33,600 nucleotides of DNA from Purshia tridentata (taxonomy: Eukaryota > Streptophyta > Magnoliopsida > Rosales > Rosaceae). Where the stretch lies: contig QANT01006958.1 in assembly GCA_003254885.1 (NCBI GenBank), forward strand, positions 1-33,600, read 5' to 3'. A program made the position numbers and the translations under genes. Position 1 is the first letter of the stretch. Every line of letters begins with the position of its first letter. The notes under the pieces were generated by a model. The model worked only from the letters and a program-made list of their open reading frames with translations, was not told the DNA's origin and searched no databases. Below are positions 20,687-31,263 of this stretch, piece by piece.

Positions 20687-21588
20687 GACTTGTGGGTGGA
20701 CTTGATAGAATCAGGTACTTTGTGGGTTCATTGAGTTCAAGTGGTCTCAGCCAATCAAGCTCCTTTGTAGAGTCAACTTATAGATTTTAAGCACAACTTA
20801 GGGTTTCCATTGGTTTGAAGGAAAAGGGTATTATGGTCCAAAGATGCACTTGAATTTAACTTGTGCATGATGGAAGCTTATAATAAAAACAATGGGTGGT
20901 TTTCAAGATTCATGGGGTTCAATCTATTGGCTGCAGTGTAGTGCATGCATCAGCATCTCTTTCTAAAATGACTTTTTCTTTTTCATTTATTTATTTCTTT
21001 TTTGCCCCCATTAACTTTTTTGCATTTGGTCCCCTTTGTGTTGGGTATTTCTAGTACATACATAAATATTAGTGTTCTTTTTAATTGTAGGTTCTCTTCC
21101 CCTAGACTATTGTAATGGCTCAAAGAGAGAGGTTAATTATTCTTTTAATCATACTTTCTTTGTTTTATGCTAAGATTGATGCCATTTACTATTTTACTTG
21201 TTTGAGTAATAGTTTATTATTAACAAGAAGAGAATTGTAGGCCTAAGGATTTCTTTTGAGGCCAATGCTGACCTATATAATTAAAGATAATTTAAGCAAA
21301 CATGTTTTCTTTTTTGCCTAAGCATGTTTTATTTAGTGTATAGATTATGTATGCATGTGACCTAAGATATAAATTATGGTATCTAGCTACCAAGTGAAAT
21401 CTTCATAATGTATCCTTCTTCCCATTGAATAGCTAATAAAAGACAAAGAAATTGAGATAAAACTTCTAGTATCTTACAATATAACCCGTTAACTAAAGTT
21501 TAATAGTTTAGGTTAATTGACTTTAAATACAAAATTTCATTAATTTTTTAGTTTAGATACCAAAATTTAATAGCATTTTAGATTAGGT
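20687..21588. other. FLZ upstream region, AT-rich
   Basis: Contains the presumed FLZ promoter. No further gene, transposon end or strong repeat is recognised. Confidence 0.5.
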
Positions 21589-21641
21589 ACTAGTTGAAAA
21601 GTCAAACATAATAANACTAGTTGAAAAGTCAAATATAATAA
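21589..21641. repeat. 26-bp direct repeat around an undetermined base (scaffold join)
   Basis: The sequence at 21589-21614 recurs at 21616-21641 with one C/T difference, separated only by the N at 21615. This is the same pattern as at 18597 and 29554 and probably an unmerged contig overlap, with the mismatch reflecting an allele or a read error. Confidence 0.8.
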
Positions 21642-21778
21642 TATAGTAAAGGGCACTATAATTCACAAATATTACATGACATGCCACTACAATAATATAT
21701 ATATATATTACATCCATACTATTATATTAATTTATACTATATTATATTAAAACTATAAAAAATCAATCTAATCACATC

Positions 21779-21978
21779 TTAATTGTGATTGTCTTACAAT
21801 TTAGTTGTGATTATTTTGGTAAGTTGAAAAAAACAACTCCTACCACTACTATACTAAGTATTATTTTGAGTAAAAAACTTAATTGTGACTGTCTTACAAT
21901 TTAGTTGTGATTGTTTTGGTAAGTTGAAAAAAACAACTCCCACCACTACTATACTAAGTATTATTTTGAGTAAAAATA
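21779..21978. repeat. Tandem duplication, 100-bp period, two copies
   Basis: 21779-21878 and 21879-21978 are near-identical, with only a few base differences. Each contains TTACAATTTAGTTGTGATT and a CCACTACTATACTAAGT stretch. A diverged third piece with the same TTGTGACTG and CACAATTTAG words lies at about 22050-22090. No undetermined base lies between the copies, so this one is probably a real duplication. Confidence 0.88.
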
Positions 21979-22773
21979 TTGTCTTGACCTCTATTTATAC
22001 TATATTGTAATACAATTTCTCTTAAAAAAAATTTCAATTCAGTCACAACCTAATTGTGACTGTATCACAATTTAGCTGTGACTGTCATTCAGTCACAACT
22101 GAATTTGAAGTTGAGTGTCGTACAGTCAAAATTAAAACTGAAGTTGAGACTATATTAACTAATTTCCAAGACAATATAAAAGTATCAAGTACAATTTTAT
22201 CAAAACTTTATAAATTTTATCTAAGACCCATCATATGTGGGCTAAAGAACAATAGAAGGGCAAATTTGTCAAACAAGTAAAGCCCAAAACAAAATGGGCT
22301 GTAAATTTGTGACCTATTTTAAAAATCAAGTTCATTAGTTAGTAGCCAAACCTAAAAATTATAAGCAAAACTGATTTTCTAAAAAAGTATTGAAACTTAG
22401 TAGTTAATCCTAAATTTCTATAATAGTTTTTATAAATTTTTTCAGATTTTTAGTAAATGTGAATGTTTGACTCTCTTTTTAGGTTCTTATCTTTTGTTGT
22501 AGAATGTGAAAAATTTTTGTTTTTGTTTTACCACAAAGAGTATCGGCTACAATAAGGCTATTAGATATACAGTCCATGAAATAAAGTTTTCCCCTACCTA
22601 GAAAGCTTTTATCTCAATTTACTATATGTTTATGTACAATAACAAAAAAGTGTATAAGAATTAAAGTTGTGCCTCACTTGATAAGGAATTATATCGACAA
22701 ATTATTAACTTTTTATTATTAATTAACTAGCATTTATTATATTTGAATTTAAGACTTATTCAATAGGAGATTA

Positions 22774-23160
22774 TGTGCCATTTACTAGACTAAATTATCA
22801 TTAGCTATCAAATTATTCGTTACCTATATTAAAATTTTGAGGGTCAAAATATTATTTGCCAAATCTTTGGACACATGTCAAAACAATCCATTACTTCAAC
22901 AACAAAATATTAAATATCATTCACTAGATCAAATGGTTATTAGCTTATATGGATCCAAACATAATTTGCCAATTCGTTGGGACACATGTTAAAAACATCC
23001 ATTACTCTAATAATAGGTGACTGAATGCCATCTACTAGGCAAGTAGTCATTGGCTTTCAAATTATTAACCAATTGTATTAAAATTTTGTGGCTGGAAACA
23101 TAATTTGCCAGTTCTTTGGGACACTGACACATATCAAAAGCAGCCAATAATAACATAACG
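22774..23160. repeat. Three degenerate tandem copies of a 110-140-bp unit
   Basis: Copies start near 22774, 22914 and 23024. Each opens with a GCCATnTACTAG-like sequence, then a 'cattagct' block, then AATTTGCCA with TTTGGGACACATGT, and ends 'cc attact'. The middle copy has lost about 30 bp. Divergence is substantial, so this is an old array. The family is not identified. Confidence 0.7.
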
Positions 23161-23329
23161 ATCTTCTCAAACTACCCTCATGCTCTTTCCACAATTACCA
23201 TAACACCACCAACAAAACCCTTAGAGCAACACCACTGCTGAGGGTAAAATTGTAAATATGAGCACCACAAAGGGGCACATAAGTCTACCTTCTTGACCTC
23301 TCTAGAACCCGGACCACTAACACTTTAAA
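23161..23329. other. Spacer before the GC-rich island
   Basis: Transitional composition, with no coding evidence on either strand. Confidence 0.4.
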
Positions 23330-23790
23330 CGAACATTGGGCCCCACGGCCCAATAGAAAACAATAAGAATTAAGACCCAACCGTGGAGCTGACTAAGAGG
23401 TAGACCCCACAGCCAACAAAATCATCGAAGCCTGGGACCCACCTGACTCAGGACCACGCTGGCTCTACTCCCGAGGTCCATGTCTTCCGGGCCCACCGCC
23501 ACTGCCCGTGTCCCGTGGGCAGGTCGTCCCTTTTTTTGCCCGTTACACGTGCGCCATATCTAGTGTGCCAGCGCAGTCCCTATGCGATGATCGCTCGTGT
23601 ACGTGGCAAGTGGCTGTACAAAGAGTCATCATTGCTTGCTCCATGTTCTTGGGACGGTCACGATGAACAAGGTCGGGACCAACGGTGGTGATTGTGCCAC
23701 GATCGATGAGCTCCAATTATTTAGTGGTTTCATTGGGTTCTTCTCCACGTGGACCACAGCAAGCGGTCTATTCAATGAGTTGTCCAACTG
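23330..23790. promoter_or_regulatory. GC-rich, promoter-like island without an identified gene
   Basis: Base composition changes abruptly from AT-rich to GC-rich for about 460 bp. The island holds TGGGCC at 23337-23342 and GGCCCA at 23347-23352 (site II/TCP-type words). It also has two CACGTG G-boxes (23546-23551 and 23746-23751) and an ACGTGGC ABRE-like core (23601-23607). These are typical of plant promoters responsive to light, abscisic acid or growth. The small open frames inside have no recognisable motifs. No convincing coding exon follows on either side, so it may drive a non-coding transcript or be the relic of a lost gene. Function is inferred from motifs only. Confidence 0.4.
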
Positions 23791-25508
23791 ATACTTGTGA
23801 TTATTTTAATCTTAATAGTTGTCGACCTATTAAGTTCATGTGTTTTTATGAACAAAAAAAGTTCATTATGTTTTTTATCTCTAGGAATTAAGTTCATGTG
23901 GGTTGCAAAATGTGATTATGGATAGATAATTGGATCATTTACTTGTTAGTCAAAATTAATCAAAGTTAAGTTTTTTTTTTTTTGGCCCATGAATCAAAGT
24001 TGTGTAAATTGCTCAATTTGTAACTGTTAATCAGTTATATAACTCATAATTTTATAAAAACTATTACGAGAGATGAAAATTTTAGTACATATATTTTGAG
24101 AGATGGAATGTGTTCAAGTAGTTTTTATTTTTATTTTTTCTAAATCAGTTCATTTTTATTAACTGAGGAGATTAATTATATTATTATCTAACAAATAAGA
24201 TAACTGATATAGTTTAGTGAGTAGTACTAGTCTACTAGAAGCACTTAAATGTTAAGGTTACTTGAGTTTCTTACCTAGTGTTTGAAATTTCCACGGGCTT
24301 GAAAATGAAAGAATACAAAGTAATTAATGAACAGAATATTGCAAAATCAAAAGTAGCTCTAGTCTACTCTTAAATGAATGAATCGCTGGAAATTCGTCTA
24401 AGAGTTGTTGTCTTATTTTATTTGTGATTTATGATTTATGATTTCATTGTTAGATTAAATTAAATTATAGTGTTGGAACAACATTTTTAATTATATATAA
24501 TCGCACATGTTTCGAGCTTGTAGACATTGTAGAAATAAATAATCAAGTATCGGAGAGGTTGCTTATGCAAGCCATCGTCTTTGGCTCATTGCCTACGTAA
24601 GCTTCCAGTTATATTATTCTGTAACAGTGGCAATAATGTATTGAAAACATTTTATTAAAAGAGAAATAATGCATTGAAATTTGAAAACGACTAACCTCCA
24701 GGCCTTTCCCCTTTACGCTTGTCTTAACTTGGTTGAAAGTTGAAACTGCAACATCATAAGAACATTGAGCGAATTATACGAGGAACCAAGAAAAACTTGA
24801 CATGTATTAACTTATAAGAAAATAAATTAAAATTGTTTTAATTGGTCGAGAAAAAACACTCTTCCTACCATTTCGAATTCAAACCCTTCCCCTCTTTTGT
24901 AATACTAAAAAAAACTTACAAGGAAAAAATCATTTATTAGAAAAATAAAAAAATAAAGAATTAGACGCATGTCAAATTATAATTAGTTTGGACAATAAAA
25001 ATGATTTTACTACTGGAGTTATAAATCTGTACAGGGAGCACATATGAGTTGTATGGAAATGACTGTTCTTTGACAATAAAAATTGCTATAGAACTCAATT
25101 TGAGGCTTAGAGTTGGAGATTATCCTCGGGCCAGCCAGACCGAAGTTACCAGGCTCAGGCTGGGCATGGCCATGCCTAATTCTGTCCTAACCATGGACTG
25201 TCATTTATTTCTGAAATCACTTGTGTCGAATTTCAAGCACCCATATTCTAGATGACAAAGTACAGAAACAAGGGCTGTAATCGCAGCTACTTGAATTTTT
25301 TGCTCAACTTTGTAAGTGAGGTAATATCAATTCAAACATTATTTTTTTCAACCAATTCCACATCCAACACAGAACTACAAGAAAAACACGTTCCGAGAAA
25401 TATTTGGCTCCATGAGACCAATTACAGTGTCAAATTGCAGTGACCTTAAAGATGTAAAGAGGGTAGAAATGGACTAAATCAACAAGGGGAGTGCAAAGAC
25501 TATTAAAA
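23791..25508. other. Intergenic, AT-rich, includes ATP synthase 3' UTR
   Basis: No gene is recognised. The final roughly 200 bp before 25509 are likely 3' UTR of the leftward-reading ATP synthase gene. A locally GC-richer patch at 25110-25200 has an open frame (25049-25255, +), but I see no conserved motif in it. Confidence 0.5.
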
Positions 25509-28500
25509 CTAGCCAGTGAGAGCAGCGTTAAGGGCACTATGCACATCAACCCCAATCTGCGCTTCAGCTTTCTCCAAGTCGGTTGATGCTGAGTTCAGCT
25601 TCTGGGTGAATTCTGCAAGCCCCTTCTGGACAAGACTTGCATCAACACGATCAAGAGGGACAGCCTCAACAGCAATTATATCGGCGTAAGAGTTTGCATG
25701 GATGAATGCAAAACCACTGCTGACAAAATACTTTGTCACATCATTTCCTTCATGTACTGATAGGACCCCGGGTTTCAACTCTGCAATTGTTGGTACATGT
25801 CCAGGAAGGACACCCATCTGCCCAGTGGTTGCTGGTATTATGACCGAGTCAACCTGTCGAGACATGATTTATAATAAGAAAGACATGGTAATACAATACT
25901 CATGAGCGGGATTTCATGTTTGTATTTTTGTTTCCAAATGAGTGGAAACAGCATCCAACCAAATGCAGACAATTCTGATTCTCTAGTAAATTGTGTGTGT
26001 ATGTTCACACGCCCAGGCATGTATATATATTTTCATTCATGCATGCATGTACTGTATCACTAAACCTTGATACTGAATACAAGGACTTGAATTATAACTT
26101 CTCATTGAGATTCTAAGCATTGGTTATTTCCCACAAATTTTCATAATTTGAATGACAGCCTTTACTCCCTTCAACTATCAGTGTGTGTCAGCCAAGATAT
26201 ACATAATTTTTGTTTGTAATATTTCCTACAAGCTTAAGCTTTTCGCACTTCAACAATCCCTTCACATTCTGTTCACCAAAATTTCCCATAATTTTGCTAT
26301 AGGGTGCTTATGCCAATCGATTTCTTGGCCACCAAAAAAAGTTGGGATCTACATCTAATTCTGTTCAACAAGAAGCATCTGCTTTATCATTCTTCAACAA
26401 TCATTAGTTTTGGCACTCAAAATGGTTAACTATATTTTCAAAGCATGCTTGTGAAGATGTTAGTCAGGTAATGGATCATGGATATGAAAGTTTTCCACAA
26501 TGTGGCCCAGGCATCAGAAGTGTCACAAAGTGAACTTAACTATTTTCTGCCTCTTGTCACTTTTGGAAAAGAATTCGGACCATAACATGGAATGAAGGAA
26601 CAGTGAAAAAATATGAGAGCCATCAATACATATCTTTGAGAAAACCTAAACAGTATTAGGATTGGAGAAGAAAATTTTGGACTCACTTTTTTTTTTTTAA
26701 AACAGAGAAAAGCAAACTCAATTTGATGAAACTAATCAGTTGCCTTTAGTTCAATTATGAAGAGGATTTAATAAAATCTGCTTCAGGATCCATCCATTGG
26801 ACCCATTTACCATTCAGAATGAATGAAATTCAATCAGCTTGATAAATGTGAGAAAATGGAATTCAACAATGTCCTGAACATTTGCCAGAAGTTGTTGGAA
26901 AATTCTTAGTTTTGTAACAAGCAGCATCTGTTTCTCATCATGTTGACCAGTAAACAAACAAAAGGTCTTAAAAATATCCAAATGTGCATTTGAATTATAT
27001 ACTTTATACAGCATAACTTATGACTTATATATAGCAAAGAAAAATGTAACATAATTCAAAGCAACCTTGCATACACCAAATTGAGAATGAGATGAAGTTC
27101 CGCCCACAACAAGAAGAATGAAAACAAAGTGTAAATTAAACCACTATTGGCAGATGCAAAAGTCAGTGCAAAACTCAATAAGGAAGCAGGATATGAGTAA
27201 TGGAAGAGTCTGGATAATTAAGAAGACCAAGCAATAGATGCTCAGAACCCTGAAAACCAAGAAAATTCCTAGTTTCTAAACAGATTCTGGAAAAAGAAAA
27301 ATAAAGGAGGGAAAATCTTCAAAATCAAAATATTGTGTTTCCTGAAGTTTTCTGAATATGAAAACTCAGACAAAGTTTGTAACCATTGAAGGGCAAGGCT
27401 AAACTCAACGCACACTTTTTAAGAAGCTATAGATTCAAATTCCATTTCATTTTCTTCCATTGGATAAGAATGATTGGTAAACATTATAAATGAAACAAGT
27501 ACAAGTGGTATGGAAGAATCATTTATAGAAGCATATCTCCCAAAAATTTCCATCCAAACTCCAAAACTTAGAAATACAGAAAATCAATTCAGTAAAGATT
27601 TTATCTGCTAACAACATCATTATGATATTTATGATGGAAGTTTTACACTGACACAAGACCTAGAAACAAGAATCACAAAGTTCACAACCCCTTCTCTGAG
27701 AAATGGACTTCCACAAAGAATGAAACAGAAAACACAGTCCCACACTAGCAAGAACACAATCAAAGAAATGTGGGATTCTTTCTAAGTAGCATTGCATCAA
27801 TGCAAAGATAGGAGGACCTATAACATGCTTTTCATTTTTCTATTTGTACTTTTACTAAAATGGTACCTACACAAACTAGAAAGTCGCAAACTTGATCTTG
27901 TCAGTGTAAGTGAAAATGTACTTCCCTATAGAAACACTGAAATTTACATATCAGAACCCGATTTGCCACATTGATCCTTTGATCACAGATGTACAATGAC
28001 GGCGCACTTACAATTTACAGAGAAAAAAAGCTCAAATCAAACGAGAATCCAAAGTTAGCTCCAGACTCATTAAGTTCACATTAAATAAAACCAAAACCAT
28101 ATAAAAGAATGTAAATTAGCACCAAACCCATCTAAACTTACCCTAATCAATTAATTAAAAGATACCCAATTTCCAAATGAATCCACATCAAACCAGAGAC
28201 GACCAATTCATCCTCAAAACCTCGATAAGCACCAAACCCAGATAAACCCAAACTAAAACAAGCAAAACCCACATAACAAAACTCTTGAATTCAAGCTCAG
28301 AATAAAAAAATTGCACCAAAACCATATCAATCTCCCCCAAACTGACCTCTTTGGCTGAAACCTCAGAGGCATAAGGCAGCACGAAGTTGACAGTGAGCTT
28401 CGACGGGATCGAAGATGGAGTAGCAGGCCGAGGCTTCATGAAGGTCAATGGAGTCTTGGGCGGCTCAATGTTCGGGCTCACTTTCTTCCAAGCATCAGCG

Positions 28501-28604
28501 AAAGCGGAATCGGCTGGGGGAGTCGCCGAGACATCGGTGGAAAAGGGTCGGGCCCTGAGGGAGATCCCGGGTCGGGTTAAGAGGGTGGTGGCTCGACGCA
28601 ACAT
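25509..28604 (-). CDS. ATP synthase subunit delta', mitochondrial (F1 epsilon-type)
   Basis: Two exons, 28604-28347 and 25853-25509, join in phase 0 (donor GTCAGT, acceptor ACAG) to give 200 aa, close to the usual length of about 203. Residues 1 to about 22 are an Arg-rich, acid-free mitochondrial presequence ending RARPFS. The mature part carries the family signatures [36 protein letters not shown], then [25 protein letters not shown] and an alpha-helical hairpin ending in [21 protein letters not shown]. This subunit corresponds to bacterial epsilon. It belongs to the central stalk of F1 and helps couple rotation of gamma and the c-ring to ATP synthesis in the inner membrane. The intron of 2493 bp is much larger than any other in the window and contains no recognisable gene. 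Its promoter side carries three TGGGCT motifs, as expected for a respiratory-chain gene. Confidence 0.96.
25854..28346 (-). other. 2.5-kb intron of the ATP synthase delta' gene
   Basis: AT-rich, with short A-runs and a TATATA/GCATGCATG microsatellite-like patch around 26017-26050. The scattered small open frames show no conserved motifs. I see no intact transposon ends or nested gene, so the large size is unexplained. Confidence 0.7.
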
Positions 28605-28755
28605 GGTGGCAGAGTTGGGGGTCGCTCGGGTCTCGCAGGGTGGGAGAGAGAGACTGTGAGTTGAAGAGAGGGTTTGGTTGGTAATGGCTTCGCCGATTCG
28701 GTTTGTGAAAATGGAGGGGAATGTATGGGTTAGTCCGGTTTTGTTGGGGACCTCG

Positions 28756-28828
28756 TGGGCTTAGTCACTGGGCTTTGGCATTTGCAGTGGAATCTGGCGA
28801 GCAAACCCCATTTTAGGCCTATTGGGCT
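28756..28828 (-). promoter_or_regulatory. Cluster of site II (TGGGCT) motifs upstream of ATP synthase delta'
   Basis: TGGGCT occurs at 28756-28761, 28769-28774 and 28823-28828, about 150-225 bp upstream of the ATG. Site II elements bound by TCP factors are known to be enriched in plant nuclear genes for oxidative phosphorylation. The assignment rests on motif and position only. Confidence 0.5.
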
Positions 28829-29329
28829 CATTTTTTGTAGTGTTTTATGAAAAGTGTAGTTTACTCATGCTTGGGTGTTCTAACTTTTTGTTTTTTGATA
28901 AAAAGAGACCCACATATTAATTAATACTCATGTTAGATTCAAATTTTAATACTCTTCACTGATTGCCATGAAAAAAGAAAAGAAAGTGTAGAATAATAAA
29001 TTTTAACATTTTCTTTTGAGGGCAAATGACAAGAAAAATGGGGAAAAAATTATACTTTAATTTTGAGATGGGAAGTACAAGCAGACCTTAATGATATCAA
29101 TTATAACTTTTTTTCCTTTTTCAGTTATATATTTGGAGAAAGTTTGAATTTGATATCTCCTTATAAAAATTTCAAGGAGCATTCACCCCTATAGACTGGA
29201 GGGGTGTAGCCAAAAGGGATAACCAATATAATGATCGATATTTTGGATGTCTTTCACCAAGCGCACATGAAATATTTTGTCTTTATTAAATTTAAAACAT
29301 TCAAATTTCATAGGGTTAGGAGTTGTGAT
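28829..29329. other. Intergenic spacer
   Basis: AT-rich sequence with no gene, repeat boundary or RNA recognised. Confidence 0.5.
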
Positions 29330-29524
29330 TAGATAATATGTTTCACACACGCATAATAGCTATAATTATAGAAAAAATAATCGTAATTTGTGTCACAATA
29401 GACAATTTGAGTTAAAAATTTTTTAACCGAAGCAAAACAAAAATGATAGAATAATTTGCATACGACTAATATAGAATTTCACTCTCAAAAATGTGTCCAT
29501 TGGAGAGTCGAATACTCGATTATA
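29330..29524. repeat. About 200-bp direct repeat, left copy
   Basis: Near-identical to 29555-29756. Differences are one C/G change and a short insertion (about 7 bp) in the right copy. After the left copy the sequence diverges for 29 bp up to the N at 29554. The right copy runs straight into the 3' flank of the first defensin-like gene. Confidence 0.85.
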
Positions 29525-29553
29525 CAGCATTATTTCGTCGCCCAAAGTTATCT

Positions 29554-29554
29554 N
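29554..29554. other. Undetermined base marking a probable scaffold join
   Basis: The single N lies immediately before the second copy of the roughly 200-bp repeat. The small differences between copies suggest two alleles laid end to end. Confidence 0.8.
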
Positions 29555-29756
29555 TAGATAATATGTTTCACACACGCATAATAGCTATAATTATAGAAAA
29601 AATAATCGTAATTTGTGTCACAATAGACAATTTGAGTTAAAAATTTTTTAACGGAAGCAAAACAAAAATGATAGAATAATTTGCATACGACTATAGTGCA
29701 ATATAGAATTTCACTCTCAAAAATGTGTCCATTGGAGAGTCGAATACTCGATTATA
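29555..29756. repeat. About 200-bp direct repeat, right copy
   Basis: Second copy of 29330-29524. Its sequence resembles the 3' flank of the second defensin-like gene (near 31165-31215), so this copy is the one in its native context. Confidence 0.85.
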
Positions 29757-29821
29757 TGACATAGAAGTTGTACGTACAAGATTTATATTAAAGGCTATTT
29801 TTTTTTTCTTCCAAGTTCTAA

Positions 29822-30436
29822 TTAACATCGGTGGTAACAGAAACAATGGAAGGAACCGGTTACTTGGCCACATATTCCATTGTGTGCATGCTCCACGTTT
29901 TGGCAATACGCCTTACATTTTTGAGTTTGGCAATAGTTGTCACATTTAACCGACTGTCTTTGGCATTGGCGCTTTGTTGCCCTCATTTCAGCACATGTTT
30001 TGTTTCCTCCTGTTGCACCAATTATCATACAATCAAAACTATATTGTAAAAATTACATGAAACTATATACCTACTTTTTATAACTTTTGGTATTTGAGAT
30101 TTGCATTATCATTGCTTATATAAAAATCCACTATTTGATAATATATGGTTCCTTAATCAAGGATTTCAATAGTAGACTTAATGTGAATGATAATGCAGGG
30201 TTGCCCAATTTGTATTTTATTTTGTTGGACTTATTCTGAGGTTCAAAGCTCATGATACCTCTTATTTTGTAATTATAATTTTATTAAAAGAAAGGAAGTA
30301 CTGCATATGGGTATTTCATCAAAATAGCTAGAAAGAAAAAATTACCGGCATAATCTGCATTTGCAAGAAGGATGATGACGATGAAGATGATGAAAACTAG
30401 GAAGTAAATGGATCTAGGGTTAGGAGTCTTAGTCAT
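29822..30436 (-). CDS. Defensin-like (DEFL) cysteine-rich secreted peptide
   Basis: Two exons, 30436-30346 and 30009-29822, join in phase 1 within a Gly codon (donor GTAATT, acceptor CAACAG) and encode 92 aa. Exon 1 is a signal peptide: a basic start (MTKTPNPR), a run of Ile, Val, Phe and Leu (residues about 11-24), then small residues LLANA where cleavage is likely. Exon 2 encodes the mature peptide, with ten cysteines in the order C-x9-C-x6-C-x3-C-x4-C-x3-C-x10-C-x8-C-x-C-x3-C. The signal-exon, intron, Cys-rich-exon structure, the CxxxC steps and the closing CxC pair are typical of plant DEFL peptides, which are secreted and serve in defence, pollen-pistil or symbiotic signalling. The exact role cannot be told. 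Ten rather than eight cysteines would allow a fifth disulfide. The neighbouring gene at 31264-31451 has the same spacing. Confidence 0.82.
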
Positions 30437-30496
30437 ATTTTCTTCCCTTTGTAAAATAAGAAACCTAATTAAGAATAGGTACTACGTACTTTAAGT

Positions 30497-30504
30497 ACTT
30501 ATAG
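30497..30504 (-). promoter_or_regulatory. TATA-like box of the first defensin-like gene
   Basis: On the minus strand it reads CTATAAGT. It lies about 60 bp upstream of the ATG at 30436, which would give a 5' UTR of roughly 30-35 nt. The call rests on sequence and spacing only. Confidence 0.4.
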
Positions 30505-31263
30505 CTAGCCCAAGTTGCTTAATTCATACTGGTTGTCCACAAAATATTTTGACTATATATATCGACCTACTAAATTGGGAGCTTTCGTCAATGTCGAAAG
30601 GGTTTCTAGATAATTAAAAACATTTATTAGAATACTTGATATAAAAGATAAAAGTTTTTGTGGGGTTATTAATATTATATTCAGGTGCTTGAGAAGCCTA
30701 ATCTGAATATTGGCCCAATCATAGCGTGCAAACTAAAAGTGCACACATATTTATATATATACATAAGGGAATTCGTTAATACTGCCAAAAGGACACTTAA
30801 GCCTTTTAAGTAATCAACAAGCATATATAATATTGAAATCAGTTAAACAAAAACCCTGGCCTGGTGGTTTGATCTCTTTTCTTTCTCTTATTTTTTTAGA
30901 TAAATTAGTTTTAGTTCTTATGTTTTAACCTGACGTTACAATTGGTTCTTGTGTTTTAAAAATGCCAATTTAATTGGTCATTGTGTTTCATTAATTGTTT
31001 AATTTAACCTGAAATCATCATTTGAACTTAGTTTTAATCATTAATAAACCTCAATAATATGAATACAAAAATTAAAATTACGCATTGTGTATAGACAAAA
31101 AAAATAATTTAATTTTAACCAAACACAAACTTATTACTAAAAATGGAGAAATTTTAGCATACAAATAGGGTATACAATTTCTCTCTAAAAATAAGTAGAG
31201 GAAAAACAATGGGATAGAAGTTGTATCCAATATTGTACATTATTGAAGACTTTTTGGTCCTAA
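30505..31263. other. Spacer between tandem defensin-like genes, with an old repeat fragment
   Basis: Mostly AT-rich. From about 30906 to 31012 the wording 'ttagttcttatgtttt', 'attggttcttgtgtttt' and 'aattggtcattgtgttt' resembles widespread, decayed plant repeats. No ends or coding sequence are visible, so no family is assigned. The right part should be the 3' flank of the second defensin-like gene. Confidence 0.45.

Noticed and set aside
25049..25255. 68-aa plus-strand open frame in a GC-richer patch
   Set aside because: No domain or splice context was found. It could be a relic but cannot be supported.
28387..28659. 90-aa plus-strand frame over ATP synthase exon 1
   Set aside because: It is the exact antisense of a conserved coding exon, so its openness is a by-product.
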